From the NCBI GenBank assembly GCA_904501765.1, contig CAJGCM010000002.1, positions 1 to 64,000 on the forward strand: a stretch of 64,000 nt of DNA. The letters are read 5' to 3'. A program made the position numbers and the translations under genes. The notes beneath the pieces are model-generated. The model was given only the letters and a program-made list of their open reading frames with translations. It did no database searches and had not been told where the DNA came from. This DNA is from an uncultured Clostridia bacterium. GTDB lineage: Bacteria; Bacillota; Clostridia; Oscillospirales; CAG-272. Positions within the stretch are counted from its first letter, which is position 1. Every line of letters starts with the position of its first letter. Shown here piece after piece: positions 26,482-35,419 of this stretch.

Positions 26482-27141
26482 TTATACTGCTGTACCGAAG
26501 ATTTCAGCAATTTCATCAGGAAGAGGAAGTCTAGCTTCTTCGGATTCGCTACCATAAAGAATGCCTTCGAGCTGCGCGAGCTTAGCTTTATCGCACTTCG
26601 TCGAATCGATTGTAACGCAAGCTGTAGGCTTGTGATCCTTTACGGGAACGGGAGTAGTTGTTACTTCCCAAGAGAATGTAATAGCTTCGGGGCTATCGTT
26701 GATTGTTGCATAAGCCTTCTCCGAAGGAGCAGCGAGTGCGCCATAGATGAGGTGAAGCTTATAACCGTAGTCATTACCTTCGGTGTCGTTACCGAGAGTA
26801 GTTCTGTAGCAAAGACCGAAAGTCTTACGAGCCTGCTGGCCGATTGTTACGCCCTTAGAAAGAGATGCGGAACCATCGCACTCTTCGAATTCTTCGGGGT
26901 ATGTATATGCTTCGATTGTAGCGCCGAATTCCTCATTGGACATGAGATTGAGGTACTTGATATCGTCAGCATAAAGAGGCGATGCTTCTGCTCCAGAGGG
27001 ACTCTCTGTAACAGCGGTGAGGCCATTCCAAGCCACGCCCTTTGAATATGTTCCTTCGGCAGAGATAGGATAAAGTACGCCCTGCTTTACACCGGTTTCG
27101 TAATAACGTTCACCGGTCTGATCCCATACGAGTTTTGACAT
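26482..27141 (-). CDS. Major tail (tube) protein
   Basis: 219 residues from MSKLVWDQTGERYYETGVKQ, start set by AAGGAGG. The pattern TGVKQGVLYP, GVAWNGLTAVTESPSGAEAS, YADDIKYLNLMSNEEFGATI, CYRTTLGNDTEGNDYGYKLH and FSWEVTTTPV is diagnostic of the Firmicutes siphophage tube protein. The C-terminal part (CVTIDSTKCDKAKLAQLEGI) is typical too. Polymerises around the tape measure. Confidence 0.88.
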   Translation of the reverse strand: MSKLVWDQTGERYYETGVKQGVLYPISAEGTYSKGVAWNGLTAVTESPSGAEASPLYADDIKYLNLMSNEEFGATIEAYTYPEEFEECDGSASLSKGVTIGQQARKTFGLCYRTTLGNDTEGNDYGYKLHLIYGALAAPSEKAYATINDSPEAITFSWEVTTTPVPVKDHKPTACVTIDSTKCDKAKLAQLEGILYGSESEEARLPLPDEIAEIFGTAV

Positions 27142-27154
27142 AGTATTGTCCTCC

Positions 27155-27463
27155 TTAATAATATAGTGTAAATACAAAATGATTTAGATTGTCGGCAGTA
27201 AATCCGCGATCGAAAGTGCACATCGGAAAATGATTGAGCATTATATCACAAACATTGCTATCGGGGTCCGAATCGATTGCTATAATTTCATACCGAGTAA
27301 CATAACCGTAAGTTCCATTGTCGGCACGCTTATTAACGATTCCAACCTTTGCGTATCGAATACACGGATACTGCATTTTAATTGACTGAGGGGGTTGAAA
27401 ATACACCTTTTGTGGTCTAAAGAGCCTAGTTAACTCTTCATGCAATTTGAGCCTGCTAGCCAT
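27155..27463 (-). CDS. Tail completion / head-tail joining protein
   Basis: 102 residues, start MASRLKLHEEL behind GGGGGTG. Features: QPPQSIKMQYPCIRYAK and YEIIAIDSDPDSNVCDIMLN, a small beta-alpha protein placed directly upstream of the major tail protein, as in HK97-like neck modules (tail terminator position). Overlaps the upstream connector by eight bases. Confidence 0.7.
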   Translation of the reverse strand: MASRLKLHEELTRLFRPQKVYFQPPQSIKMQYPCIRYAKVGIVNKRADNGTYGYVTRYEIIAIDSDPDSNVCDIMLNHFPMCTFDRGFTADNLNHFVFTLYY

Positions 27464-27770
27464 TGTATACACCCCCAGCAGTCAATATAAGTCTCGGGTG
27501 CTGAACTTCGACGTTAGTTATCTTCCATTTAGCACCCATAAACTCAACATATAATATTGCGTGAAAATTATCATAGGCAAACTGATCGGCAACAATACTG
27601 ATTTCATTTGCGATCACAATATTATCGTTGAGCTGATCGGCAGTCTGAAGTCTACGGCTGTTGCGATTCAAATTACCGAAATAATTTCTTTCAGTTAGTT
27701 TGTTTTCCCATACGCCCGGTCTGACTTCGGCTTGTTCGCCATAACCTACTGTCACATAGATTTTTGCCAT
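27456..27770 (-). CDS. Head closure/connector protein
   Basis: 104 residues. MAKIYVTVGYGEQAEVRPGV, TERNYFGNLNRNSRRLQTAD and NDNIVIANEISIVADQFAYD, with FMGAKWKITNVEVQHPRLIL near the end, is the beta-barrel head-closure type protein found after the capsid gene in Clostridia siphophages. Start ATG behind GGAGTGAAAG. Confidence 0.72.
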   Translation of the reverse strand: MAKIYVTVGYGEQAEVRPGVWENKLTERNYFGNLNRNSRRLQTADQLNDNIVIANEISIVADQFAYDNFHAILYVEFMGAKWKITNVEVQHPRLILTAGGVYNG

Positions 27771-27808
27771 GATCTTTCACTCCATTTTGAAATGTAAGCG
27801 CTTATAAA

Positions 27809-29623
27809 TTAACCGGCAACAACGGGCTCTTCGAGAGCGATAGCCGACTTAATTCTTGTGAGAGCGCCGGAGAGACGAGTTTCGATAAGGTACTTGTTCT
27901 GGTTGAAGTCGATATCGAACTGTTCGAATCTTGTGATTTCGCCACCCTTTGTGGAGCCATGCTGATAGTCGGAAAGGTTTACAAAGATGCCGAGAAGCTT
28001 CTTAGTTTCGCCTTCCTTAGTTGTTCTGGTAAGACCTTCGAACTGTTCAGCGGTGTGGATTGCCGAAACGTTGAGTGCCTTTGCGAGATCAGCCTTAGAA
28101 TCGTAAATGCGTCTGCCGTTAAGATCGCGAGCGAGAAGCATTACGTTGAGAAGGTGAGGTGTGCAGTAGAATTCGAGGTTACCGCTGCCCTTATACTGTT
28201 CACGAGAATAGAGAGTTGCTGTAACGATTGCTTCTGCATAAATGTAGTTATCGCCGAAGTGAGCACCTGTCTCAGTACCCTGAAGTTCAGCCTTAGCTGC
28301 TGCAATGTCAACATCGTAGTGGATGGTGTAGAGTTCATCATCCTTCCAGATAGGACGGATATGTTCTTCGCTGATCTTATCGGGATCGCCGTCTTCACGA
28401 AGGTCGCCGACCATTGTAGCAAGAGCAAGGTCCTCATTGAGGTTGTTCTTCATGATGCCATACTGGTATGCAACTACATCGAAATCTGTGATGTCGATGA
28501 TGTCGTCTCTGTGAAGAGCATCCTTACGATAAACGGTCTGAGGATCGGTTGTACGAGCCATAAGCTTGGGGTTACCGGAGACAGTCTTCTCTTCACCCTT
28601 CTTATAACCCTTTGCTCTGATGTCAGCAGCGCGAGCGTCTACCTGACGAGTACGGATACGGCTGATAGGGCTCTTATGAGTCTTTCTCATAACTTCGCCG
28701 ACCCAAGTCTGATCTCTTTCGATGAGTTCGGGAGCGCCGGGCTTTACATCCTTGTATTCAGGGAAGAGGTAATTGTTGAGATCCTCATCGCTGAAGCCAT
28801 GCTCGAGTTCGTCGGCATGTTCCTCGGCATAAATTCTTTTGGCAGTCTGGAAGCTGCCGACATTGGGCTGCTTAGCCAATGTGATGATGGATTCCTGATC
28901 AGCATGGCTGAGAGCAGTACCCTTCTGTACATCTTCGCGATCGAATGCGTTCTGTTTCATTTCTTTATTTCCTCCTTCAGAATCTTTTTCGCCAGACGAG
29001 TCTTCGATTGCCTGGCCGATTACCGCATAAACAGCGTTCTTCTGCTTTTCATTAAGTGTTTCGAAAACTTCGGCAATAGTCTCTTCTTTTTCCTCGGATT
29101 CTTCTTTCTTGTCCTCGGACTTTGTAGATTCTTCTGCCTTCTTTTCTTCCTTGGGTTCTTCCTTATCTGCATGGTAGAGACTTACATCTTCACCCGTGTA
29201 AATAATAGCTTCCTCCTCGGATTCTTCTCCGTGTACCATCACGGAATCGATAAATGCGCCGGGATTAGCTCCGGCGAGGACAAGACTTACTTCGCGGATA
29301 GCACCATGAAGCACGTTTTCGCCCTGCTGTTTAAGCTGGTTTGCATAAATAGACAGATGCTTAATATCGCCGTGCTGAACATAAATCTTGGCTGTGTTAC
29401 CGAGATCGGTGTCATTAAGCGAGCAGTACGCATAAACGCCTTCTTCTCGGTTTTCAAGCAAAGCATGTCCAACAATACGATACGGATCGGAGTGATCGTG
29501 GTTCCAGCAAAGCGGAACTGTCTGTCCATCGCAATGTTTGAATGCGTCTTTACGGATTACTCTACCGTCAGAGCATTTGAGATCATTTTTCGTGGCCCAG
29601 CCACTGAAATCATATTTCTCCAT
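27809..29623 (-). CDS. Prohead protease-major capsid protein fusion
   Basis: 604 residues from MEKYDFSGWATKNDLKCSDG; this start is chosen because AGGAGG lies 11 bases upstream and it overlaps the portal stop by 14 bases. Residues 1-130 are an HK97-type serine protease: LCWNHDHSDPYRIVGHALLE with the catalytic His, GDIKHLSIYANQLKQ with the Ser, IREVSLVLAGANPGAFID. A very acidic/lysine-rich linker (about 140-230) acts as a scaffold-like delta region. The HK97-fold capsid follows (SPISRIRTRQVDARAADIRA to the end). The fusion fixes protease and capsid in equal numbers. Confidence 0.88.
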   Translation of the reverse strand: MEKYDFSGWATKNDLKCSDGRVIRKDAFKHCDGQTVPLCWNHDHSDPYRIVGHALLENREEGVYAYCSLNDTDLGNTAKIYVQHGDIKHLSIYANQLKQQGENVLHGAIREVSLVLAGANPGAFIDSVMVHGEESEEEAIIYTGEDVSLYHADKEEPKEEKKAEESTKSEDKKEESEEKEETIAEVFETLNEKQKNAVYAVIGQAIEDSSGEKDSEGGNKEMKQNAFDREDVQKGTALSHADQESIITLAKQPNVGSFQTAKRIYAEEHADELEHGFSDEDLNNYLFPEYKDVKPGAPELIERDQTWVGEVMRKTHKSPISRIRTRQVDARAADIRAKGYKKGEEKTVSGNPKLMARTTDPQTVYRKDALHRDDIIDITDFDVVAYQYGIMKNNLNEDLALATMVGDLREDGDPDKISEEHIRPIWKDDELYTIHYDVDIAAAKAELQGTETGAHFGDNYIYAEAIVTATLYSREQYKGSGNLEFYCTPHLLNVMLLARDLNGRRIYDSKADLAKALNVSAIHTAEQFEGLTRTTKEGETKKLLGIFVNLSDYQHGSTKGGEITRFEQFDIDFNQNKYLIETRLSGALTRIKSAIALEEPVVAG

Positions 29624-30875
29624 TTTGATTTTTTCCTCCTTCTTCGATTTCTTCATTTGGTTCACTGGATTGTTTGCCAACTTCTTCCGCCGGCTGACTT
29701 ATGTTACTGTTGATCAGCTTATCAGCTTTAGGATCACTAGATGGCTTACGTCCAATGATTTGTCGAACTTCATTCTTGGACAAGATCTCGTTTCTTGTAA
29801 ACTTATCCGCTATGTTTGCGAGTTCGTTGACTGGAACAAGTCTGAAAGGATCTCTGAAGAATTTGATCGACTGCCCTTGTGTCCGAGCCGTTTGAGACAA
29901 GAACTTTCGGTTCATCTCATCGGCTATTGCTGACGAAATTGGTTCGATAGTACGATCGTAGTAGTTACGCATGGTTCTCTCGTCTGCCGTTCCATCCAAT
30001 ATACTTTGAGCGAATCCCAACTGGCTGTATAGCATACTCGTCAAGTATTCTACCTGTTTCATCAGATTGTTTTCGACAGGACGATTCAACTGCGTGATGC
30101 GTTCACTACCGTCTGTGTACGCAATACCGAACTTAGATCCAGACAATTGCATTTCAATGTCTTTTCTTCTTTGTTCAGCCTGTTGACGTCTTGCATCGGA
30201 CTTAATGACATATGGTAACTGGATAATTAAATCTAATTTTCCAGATCCACTCTGTTCGTCAATGGCGTCCAAAAGATTAAGCTTTCTTATTAGACGCTGC
30301 ATTGTCGAGTTCGGTTCGTTCATTACAGCAAACAGCGGATTTTCGATAATACCAACCGTTTTCTTAAGAACCGAAACATCTTTTTTACGACCGTCTCTTT
30401 CGTCGTACGCATAGATTTTTACTCGATTCGGAAACCATTGAGTTATCTTTGCTGTACGCATCGAAAAAATATCGTAAGAGTCTGTAAATCTTGGATCACC
30501 GAGTGTGTCCGTGGGAAATATGGCCACTACACCTTCGTCGCACATAGAAACAACGAGGTCGTGAATGAATGCTCTGCCGGTTTGATCGAGATTGGCTTCA
30601 AGATTCAAACATCGATTAAGCTTCGAGTCTACGACTTCTTTGAAACGACCTTCTTCGTCAAGTCTACAATGTTGAAACGTATTAGCAGCAACATCGAGTG
30701 CTATTCTATTGATAAGTGCGGTGACGATCGACCGTTCTTTACCTCGGGATAGTCTTGGGCGGTCGGGACGATAGTAATAACCTCCCTCTGGAGCCCAGGT
30801 ACTTTGGGTGGGATCTCGGTTGTTCGCGAATGCGTTCCAGGCTCGTTTAAACCTGGAGCTAATTGAATTTTCCAT
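29610..30875 (-). CDS. Portal protein (HK97 family)
   Basis: 421 residues, ATG behind GGAGAG. The start SISSRFKRAWNAFANN, then SIVTALINRIALDVAANTFQ, DLVVSMCDEGVVAIFP, LDAIDEQSGSGKLDLIIQLP, ILDGTADERTMRNYYDRTIE and FRDPFRLVPVNELANIADKF match the dodecameric portal that anchors the terminase and forms the DNA entry channel. The C-terminal tail is acidic and Asn/Gln-rich. Confidence 0.9.
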   Translation of the reverse strand: MENSISSRFKRAWNAFANNRDPTQSTWAPEGGYYYRPDRPRLSRGKERSIVTALINRIALDVAANTFQHCRLDEEGRFKEVVDSKLNRCLNLEANLDQTGRAFIHDLVVSMCDEGVVAIFPTDTLGDPRFTDSYDIFSMRTAKITQWFPNRVKIYAYDERDGRKKDVSVLKKTVGIIENPLFAVMNEPNSTMQRLIRKLNLLDAIDEQSGSGKLDLIIQLPYVIKSDARRQQAEQRRKDIEMQLSGSKFGIAYTDGSERITQLNRPVENNLMKQVEYLTSMLYSQLGFAQSILDGTADERTMRNYYDRTIEPISSAIADEMNRKFLSQTARTQGQSIKFFRDPFRLVPVNELANIADKFTRNEILSKNEVRQIIGRKPSSDPKADKLINSNISQPAEEVGKQSSEPNEEIEEGGKNQNGEI

Positions 30876-30889
30876 CTCGAATCTCTCCT

Positions 30890-32653
30890 TTACTCAAACG
30901 CATCTCTGTTAAGCTTGTATGCCACATAAGCATCCATCATTGCTGCAACAGCATCGATTTTCTCTTCGGCACGCTTTTTATACAGTTTTCGGTTTCCATT
31001 TGTGTCTTCGATAGCAATACAGTTACCCATCGCGAAACACATTAATTGCTCGTCGAATAACAGCATCTTTTCCTCGGCCAGCTTTTTCAACTCGCCCAAA
31101 GGAACCGATTCTGTTTTAGCACCCTGTATTACTTTCTCTATACCAAATGGTCCGTTTTCTCTTTCCCATCGCTCAACAAATTCTCTGGCGTTGTATGGGT
31201 CAAATCCGAAACATCTCACATCATAACCGCAGTTAATAATGTGGCTATCCAGATCGTCATATACTTGCATCATGTCCAGCACTGTTCCATCGAGGACTAT
31301 CAGACTACCTTCATCCATGAACTGATTGTATTTTTCCCTCATTGCTGGGGGAAGTTTTGATAAGGTTAGCGATGTTATGTAATTTCGGGTTTTAATACCG
31401 AACGCTCCACCGCGTAACGGAAACATAAATGTAAATGCGCAGAAGTCGTCACCCTGAGAAAGGTCTGCTCCGAGTGCACACGGCATTTCCCAATAATCCC
31501 TTCTTCTATGTGGAAGAGTTTCTTCATAAGTAAAGAAATATGTATGACCTTCCATCGGGATTCCGAAACGTTTTGCTAGAATATCATTTCTTGTAGCAGG
31601 AGCTTTTTCTGCTCGCTCGACGTCCAACTGGTACGTTTCATATGTTACCGTCTTTCCGAGATTAGGGTTCGCTTTGCGCCACGTTTCCGGATCGGCAACC
31701 TCATCGATAGAATCGAGTTTATACCAAAATATAGATGTGTGTGGCGCTGAATATTCGCCTTTGAGTATATCCATTAACTCCATTTTGATTGTATCGCCGC
31801 TTCCGTTACGAACAGTACCTTCCGAACTTATGGCGACTATGAGATAGTCATTGTTTTCGGCAGAGCCTTGCTCTTTTGCCGCACCTTGTTCAAGTGCGCC
31901 GATAACATCTTCTCTAACATCACCAGAAAGCCATTCGTCGATTGTTGCGACTTTGACTTTTAATCCCTGGAGTTTATCAATACTCATTGGTCTTATCTGA
32001 AGTATCGATCCCGTTAGAAAGTTTTCGATGCCCTTTTTGGTGGACGCAAGTTTAACACGATTAGCTTTAGAGCCAGTCGTGTTCTGAAGTGATCCTTCGG
32101 TTAAAAACTTGAAGAGAGGTCCTCGGGATCGAGTTATGGAGGTTCTAATCGGGGATAATACTTCCTCGGCTTGCATCATAGTCGGCGCTGTGGTAACCTG
32201 ATGTGTAGTCGAGGTGTCAACATTTAGAAAGTAACTTTGCAGGCAAGATGCGTACATGGATTTAGCGGCACCTCGAGCTACTATTAGATACTGTTTGTTG
32301 ATCAGTCTTTTCTTAATTCTCTTGGTGACATATCGTCCACCATGATTATCCGGAGACGGTTCGTAAACGCTTCTTTCTACAAAGTAATACCAACCGAATA
32401 TTTGCTCTGCCCATAATTTAAACGAATCGAGCAAACGTAAATCTTCTCCGTTAGTAAGAGTGAGTTCATTTTCACAATAAGCTATGAAACCATTAATCGC
32501 CTCATCGTCATACCAGACTCCCGGATTGGCAATAAGCGCGTCAATTCGATTCATTTCCATTGAGATTTCTTCACAAACAGGTATCTCTCCTCGAAGTACA
32601 GCTTCTTTGAATTTACCGTAATATATTGGGGTGGCAGTATTAGATAGAGCCAT
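30890..32653 (-). CDS. Terminase large subunit
   Basis: 587 residues. ATPase Walker A variant VARGAAKSMYAS (about 126-137), Walker B VATIDEWLSG, coupling motif LIVAISSEGT. The nuclease domain follows, with ALGADLSQGDDFCAFT, CFGFDPYNAREFVERWE and KIDAVAAMMDAYVAYK carrying acidic residues. YmfN/Terminase_1 type, the DNA-packaging motor and headful or cos cutter. Follows the HNH and TerS genes at a distance of two genes. Confidence 0.92.
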   Translation of the reverse strand: MALSNTATPIYYGKFKEAVLRGEIPVCEEISMEMNRIDALIANPGVWYDDEAINGFIAYCENELTLTNGEDLRLLDSFKLWAEQIFGWYYFVERSVYEPSPDNHGGRYVTKRIKKRLINKQYLIVARGAAKSMYASCLQSYFLNVDTSTTHQVTTAPTMMQAEEVLSPIRTSITRSRGPLFKFLTEGSLQNTTGSKANRVKLASTKKGIENFLTGSILQIRPMSIDKLQGLKVKVATIDEWLSGDVREDVIGALEQGAAKEQGSAENNDYLIVAISSEGTVRNGSGDTIKMELMDILKGEYSAPHTSIFWYKLDSIDEVADPETWRKANPNLGKTVTYETYQLDVERAEKAPATRNDILAKRFGIPMEGHTYFFTYEETLPHRRRDYWEMPCALGADLSQGDDFCAFTFMFPLRGGAFGIKTRNYITSLTLSKLPPAMREKYNQFMDEGSLIVLDGTVLDMMQVYDDLDSHIINCGYDVRCFGFDPYNAREFVERWERENGPFGIEKVIQGAKTESVPLGELKKLAEEKMLLFDEQLMCFAMGNCIAIEDTNGNRKLYKKRAEEKIDAVAAMMDAYVAYKLNRDAFE

Positions 32654-32655
32654 GA

Positions 32656-33747
32656 TTAATCATCATCCCTATCTTTCGGAGCGCCGAGTAAGCCGGAGAC
32701 ATAAGATTGACCGAGAGATAAAGTCTGTTTGGAGGGACCGCTAGTGTAGCTGGAAACCGGGGATGAAAGTAACGAAGGATTATCATGTACGAACGAGGTA
32801 CCTCTGTCGGTTGATTGTTTGTAATTAATTCGAGTCCAACCATCGCTCTGACTTTTCTTTGAGGATCTGGAAGGCCCATCGATTATTTCGTCTCCGTCAT
32901 TAAGAGTTACATACTCTCGCTCGACTTTCTTTTCCTTCTTTGCTTCTTCCTTTGCCGATTGTTTTTCGGCTTTTTTGGCTTCCTTAGCCGCTTTCTTTTC
33001 GGCTTTATCGGATTCTTTTTTAGCATCGCGCTCGGCTTGCTCTTTTGCCGTCTTATCGGCTGCTTCCTGCTTACGTTTCTTATATGAGTCGACTTCTTTT
33101 TTGTTACCATCAGCAATATTAGTCTGAATCTTAGGTAATACTTTGCCGTCGCCATTAAGAGAGTTGTAAACGTTAGCAAACATGTTCCAGGCTTTTGCGC
33201 CCTTTACGGCATATTCGGTTACATCCCCAATGGTATTAAACACCTTATCAGCTCGCTGTTTTCCGGCTGATACCTGCTCTGATTTAAGCTTGTTGATGTT
33301 GTTTTCCCATTGAATTCGGTTGTAAACTTGCTGCATCTCTTGCTGGGTGAGTTGTCCTTTGATACTGAGAACTTCGTCGGCTGTTCCTTCGCGAATTATT
33401 CGATCTCTCTTTTCGGCAGCATCTTCCTGCTTTTTCTTTTCGTCGAGTTTCTTGGCTTCTTCCTCGTCGGCTTTGGTTTTCTCCTTGCTGGATGAAAGTT
33501 TTCCTTTCAGACGAAGTTTTTCGGCAGCCATCTGACCTTTGAATTTTAACTTCTCGATGGTGAGATTATTTTTAGCTTTTTCGGCTGCCAATTTCTCTTT
33601 GTTCTTGGATTTTTCAGCCTCGAGCTTTTCTTCGCTTCGCCTTTTCCTCTTACCAAGAGGAGTCAAGCTTCCATCTTTGTTTTGAAATCGGCGAATGCCC
33701 CAGCGCATACCTTTAGTTCCATGATGGGATAAACTATTGTTCTCCAT
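32656..33747 (-). CDS. Virion-associated protein with HHGTKGMRWGIRR motif (DUF7211-like)
   Basis: 363 residues from MENNSLSHHG, behind AGGAGGAAAATTC. The signature SHHGTKGMRWGIRRFQNKDG, then SLTPLGKRKR, is a widespread Clostridia phage motif (HHG.KGM.WG.RR.QN.DGSLT..GK). Residues 40-130 and 215-275 are lysine/glutamate coiled coils (EKLEAEKSKNKEKLAAEKAK, KKAEKQSAKEEAKKEKKVER). The end is a Ser-rich unstructured tail. Possible scaffold or internal virion protein; exact role unknown. Confidence 0.65.
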   Translation of the reverse strand: MENNSLSHHGTKGMRWGIRRFQNKDGSLTPLGKRKRRSEEKLEAEKSKNKEKLAAEKAKNNLTIEKLKFKGQMAAEKLRLKGKLSSSKEKTKADEEEAKKLDEKKKQEDAAEKRDRIIREGTADEVLSIKGQLTQQEMQQVYNRIQWENNINKLKSEQVSAGKQRADKVFNTIGDVTEYAVKGAKAWNMFANVYNSLNGDGKVLPKIQTNIADGNKKEVDSYKKRKQEAADKTAKEQAERDAKKESDKAEKKAAKEAKKAEKQSAKEEAKKEKKVEREYVTLNDGDEIIDGPSRSSKKSQSDGWTRINYKQSTDRGTSFVHDNPSLLSSPVSSYTSGPSKQTLSLGQSYVSGLLGAPKDRDDD

Positions 33748-33764
33748 TTTGAATTTTCCTCCTC

Positions 33765-34109
33765 TCAAACGGATTGCTCTGGATCTACAGCTACATTAAG
33801 CCGGAATTCGAATTCGGTAATCATTCGATTGATCGATTCCATGACAGCACCACTTGTAGGAGGATCAAACAGAAGTTTGACTCTGAGGTGAATGTATGAT
33901 TTAACCAATTCCAACTTGGTTGTATCTTCGATAAAGTCAGTCCAACTAGAAGTTTTATCCTCGATACGGAAACCTTCAGGGGGACCAACGCCCAATTGAG
34001 TCAGAATCATGAACACAGAATTGATGTGCATGATTATGTCTGGGTCGAAGTGCTCATCCTCTTCTACGATATCGAGCATTTTCTTGATCGATGTCAGTAT
34101 ACTCTCCAT
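33765..34109 (-). CDS. gp6-like head-tail connector
   Basis: 114 residues, ATG behind AAAGGAGG. Pattern IKKMLDIVEEDEHFDPDIIM, SVFMILTQLGVGPPEGFRIE, TKLELVKSYIHLRVKLLFDP and FRLNVAVDPEQSV is the alpha-helical gp6/gp15-type connector that forms the ring below the portal. Normally found after the capsid gene; here it sits between HNH and TerL. Confidence 0.78.
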   Translation of the reverse strand: MESILTSIKKMLDIVEEDEHFDPDIIMHINSVFMILTQLGVGPPEGFRIEDKTSSWTDFIEDTTKLELVKSYIHLRVKLLFDPPTSGAVMESINRMITEFEFRLNVAVDPEQSV

Positions 34110-34122
34110 AAATACCTCCTTT

Positions 34123-34545
34123 TTAGTTTGATCGCCACGGGCAAGTATCGTTTTTAGTTCGAACTATGGGATTTCTGATTAGTAAGTTCGTGTTGCCATA
34201 GTGAATAGCATTATGTGTGTTGTGCGTGGTTGTAATCAGATAATCAGGGTTCAATAAAAACTCACTTTCTCTCTCGAGATCCTTTATCGTGATTGGATTC
34301 ATGTGATGGACTAAAACTCGACTATGAATTTCATACCCATCAACACCTAAATCGCAACCATTGTCTCTAACGATTACAAAATCTCTGATAGACTTCCATT
34401 CGTGAGATCGTTGGTAAAAGATCTGGTTTAAATATCTGTCAAACCCAAATGTGGATTCTCCAACAGCACCGTCGAGTCGCAAATATTCAAAGCGCTCTTC
34501 AAAAGTTGGTAGTGACATTAATTCGGAATATGTTCTAATCTTCAT
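34123..34545 (-). CDS. HNH endonuclease of the packaging module
   Basis: 140 residues from MKIRTYSELMSLPTFEERF; this ATG overlaps the TerS stop and is the last good start. The core is FVIVRDNGCDLGVDGYEIHS, RVLVHHMNPITIKDL, DYLITTTHNTHNAIHYGN, with an HH...N...H active-site pattern of the His-Me finger type. HNH genes beside TerS/TerL in cos phages are needed for terminase cleavage, which supports cos packaging here. A free-standing homing role is less likely given the tight overlap. Confidence 0.82.
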   Translation of the reverse strand: MKIRTYSELMSLPTFEERFEYLRLDGAVGESTFGFDRYLNQIFYQRSHEWKSIRDFVIVRDNGCDLGVDGYEIHSRVLVHHMNPITIKDLERESEFLLNPDYLITTTHNTHNAIHYGNTNLLIRNPIVRTKNDTCPWRSN

Positions 34546-34873
34546 CTTCCGAACCGCCATTACCTGTGTATTTGCGCATTGCTCTGATTGCGTCCTCATA
34601 GAGTTCAGCTCTACTTTCCTGAGCATCAATCTGTTTTCTTTTTGTAACAATAAGATTGCGCTGCTCTCGTAAGATTTCCCTTTCGAGCTTCTCTTTCTGA
34701 GTGCCCAATTTCAAGTAATGCGTTATTACCTGAGAAGAGGCAGTGCCTTCCTGCAACTGTTTTTCAGCGAGGTCGACCGCCAGAGAGATTAACTGCTGCT
34801 CTCTGGATTCAGGCGTCAAAGCCGGTCTGATTTTCTTGGGACTTTTAGTGCTGTTTGTAGTAACTTTTGCCAT
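34535..34873 (-). CDS. Terminase small subunit
   Basis: 112 residues, ATG behind AAAGGAGGC. KKIRPALTPESREQQLISLA, VDLAEKQLQEGTASSQVITH, YLKLGTQKEKLEREILREQR and YEDAIRAMRKYTGNG form the helical small subunit known next to HNH/TerL in Clostridia siphophages. It should bind the packaging site, whose candidates lie just upstream (34922-35098) or at 37495-37575. Confidence 0.78.
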   Translation of the reverse strand: MAKVTTNSTKSPKKIRPALTPESREQQLISLAVDLAEKQLQEGTASSQVITHYLKLGTQKEKLEREILREQRNLIVTKRKQIDAQESRAELYEDAIRAMRKYTGNGGSEDED

Positions 34874-34921
34874 CTTTACTGCCTCCTTTCATGCAGTTCT
34901 GCTGACATTTGCCATAGTTTA

Positions 34922-35098
34922 CCAACGGTTTCAGATAGCATTTCAAGACATCTATAAAGCCGAAGCGCTGCCTATCACACTTGAAAGGAGAGGGAAAATG
35001 GCAAACAACAATTTATGAGGTTAAGGGAAACGTTGACTATTTTTACCGGCAAACGTATCGGACCTTATAGATGCCTGGAAATACTATCTGAATGTTGG
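34922..35098. repeat. Imperfect inverted repeat with about 40-base arms upstream of TerS
   Basis: Arm 34922-34962 (CCAACGGTTTCAGATAGCAT...) is the reverse complement, with a few mismatches, of 35059-35098 (...ATACTATCTGAATGTTGG). The 96-base loop carries a plus-strand GAAAGGAGAGGGAAA-ATG. Mismatches between arms fall at intervals of three, so both read YRCLE(M/I)LSE in opposite orientations. The 234-base gap contains no confident gene; the minus-strand frame LYRCLEMLSETVGKLWQMSA ... HERRQ ends just before the TerS ATG and could be a gene remnant. Confidence 0.75.
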
Positions 35099-35107
35099 TG
35101 TTTATTA

Positions 35108-35419
35108 TTACATTACTTCGTTGTTTTCGGTTCCGAAGATGTAATTTTCGTCTACTTCGCTTCTAGGTACTGCGACCCAGGAGAATCGATCGAAGTTAAA
35201 GTTTGTAGGAAGATACGCGATGGTAAAATAATGAATCACAGGAATTTCGTTTCCGGTCTCCGGATCGATGTCATAATTCTCGTCATTTGTGTCATACATC
35301 ACATACCCTTCCTTGGGGGTTATACGATATCCGCTATGTACGCCGTCTCTATATCTGCGAAAAACGTCGATGTTCGGATAAGAGATATCAGTTGCGAGTT
35401 CTTCTGTCCATACTGCCAT
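35108..35419 (-). CDS. Phage protein coupled to the LRR adhesin genes (103 aa)
   Basis: Start ATG overlaps the stop of the LRR gene (TAATG), so translation is coupled. MAVWTEELATDISYPNIDVF, RRYRDGVHSGYRITPKEGYV, MYDTNDENYDIDPETGNEIP, then FSWVAVPRSEVDENYIFGTE. I recognise this pattern (EGYVFYD....N.EIDPETGEEIPV..Y, FSWVAV.RSEVDENYIFG) as a common companion of such adhesin genes in gut phages. Function unknown; possibly an assembly partner or tip component. Confidence 0.65.
   Translation of the reverse strand: MAVWTEELATDISYPNIDVFRRYRDGVHSGYRITPKEGYVMYDTNDENYDIDPETGNEIPVIHYFTIAYLPTNFNFDRFSWVAVPRSEVDENYIFGTENNEVM

Noticed and set aside
27959..29713. 584-codon open frame on the plus strand
   Set aside because: Antisense to the protease-capsid fusion; rich in Cys/Phe runs that mirror the opposite strand's Lys/Glu codons.
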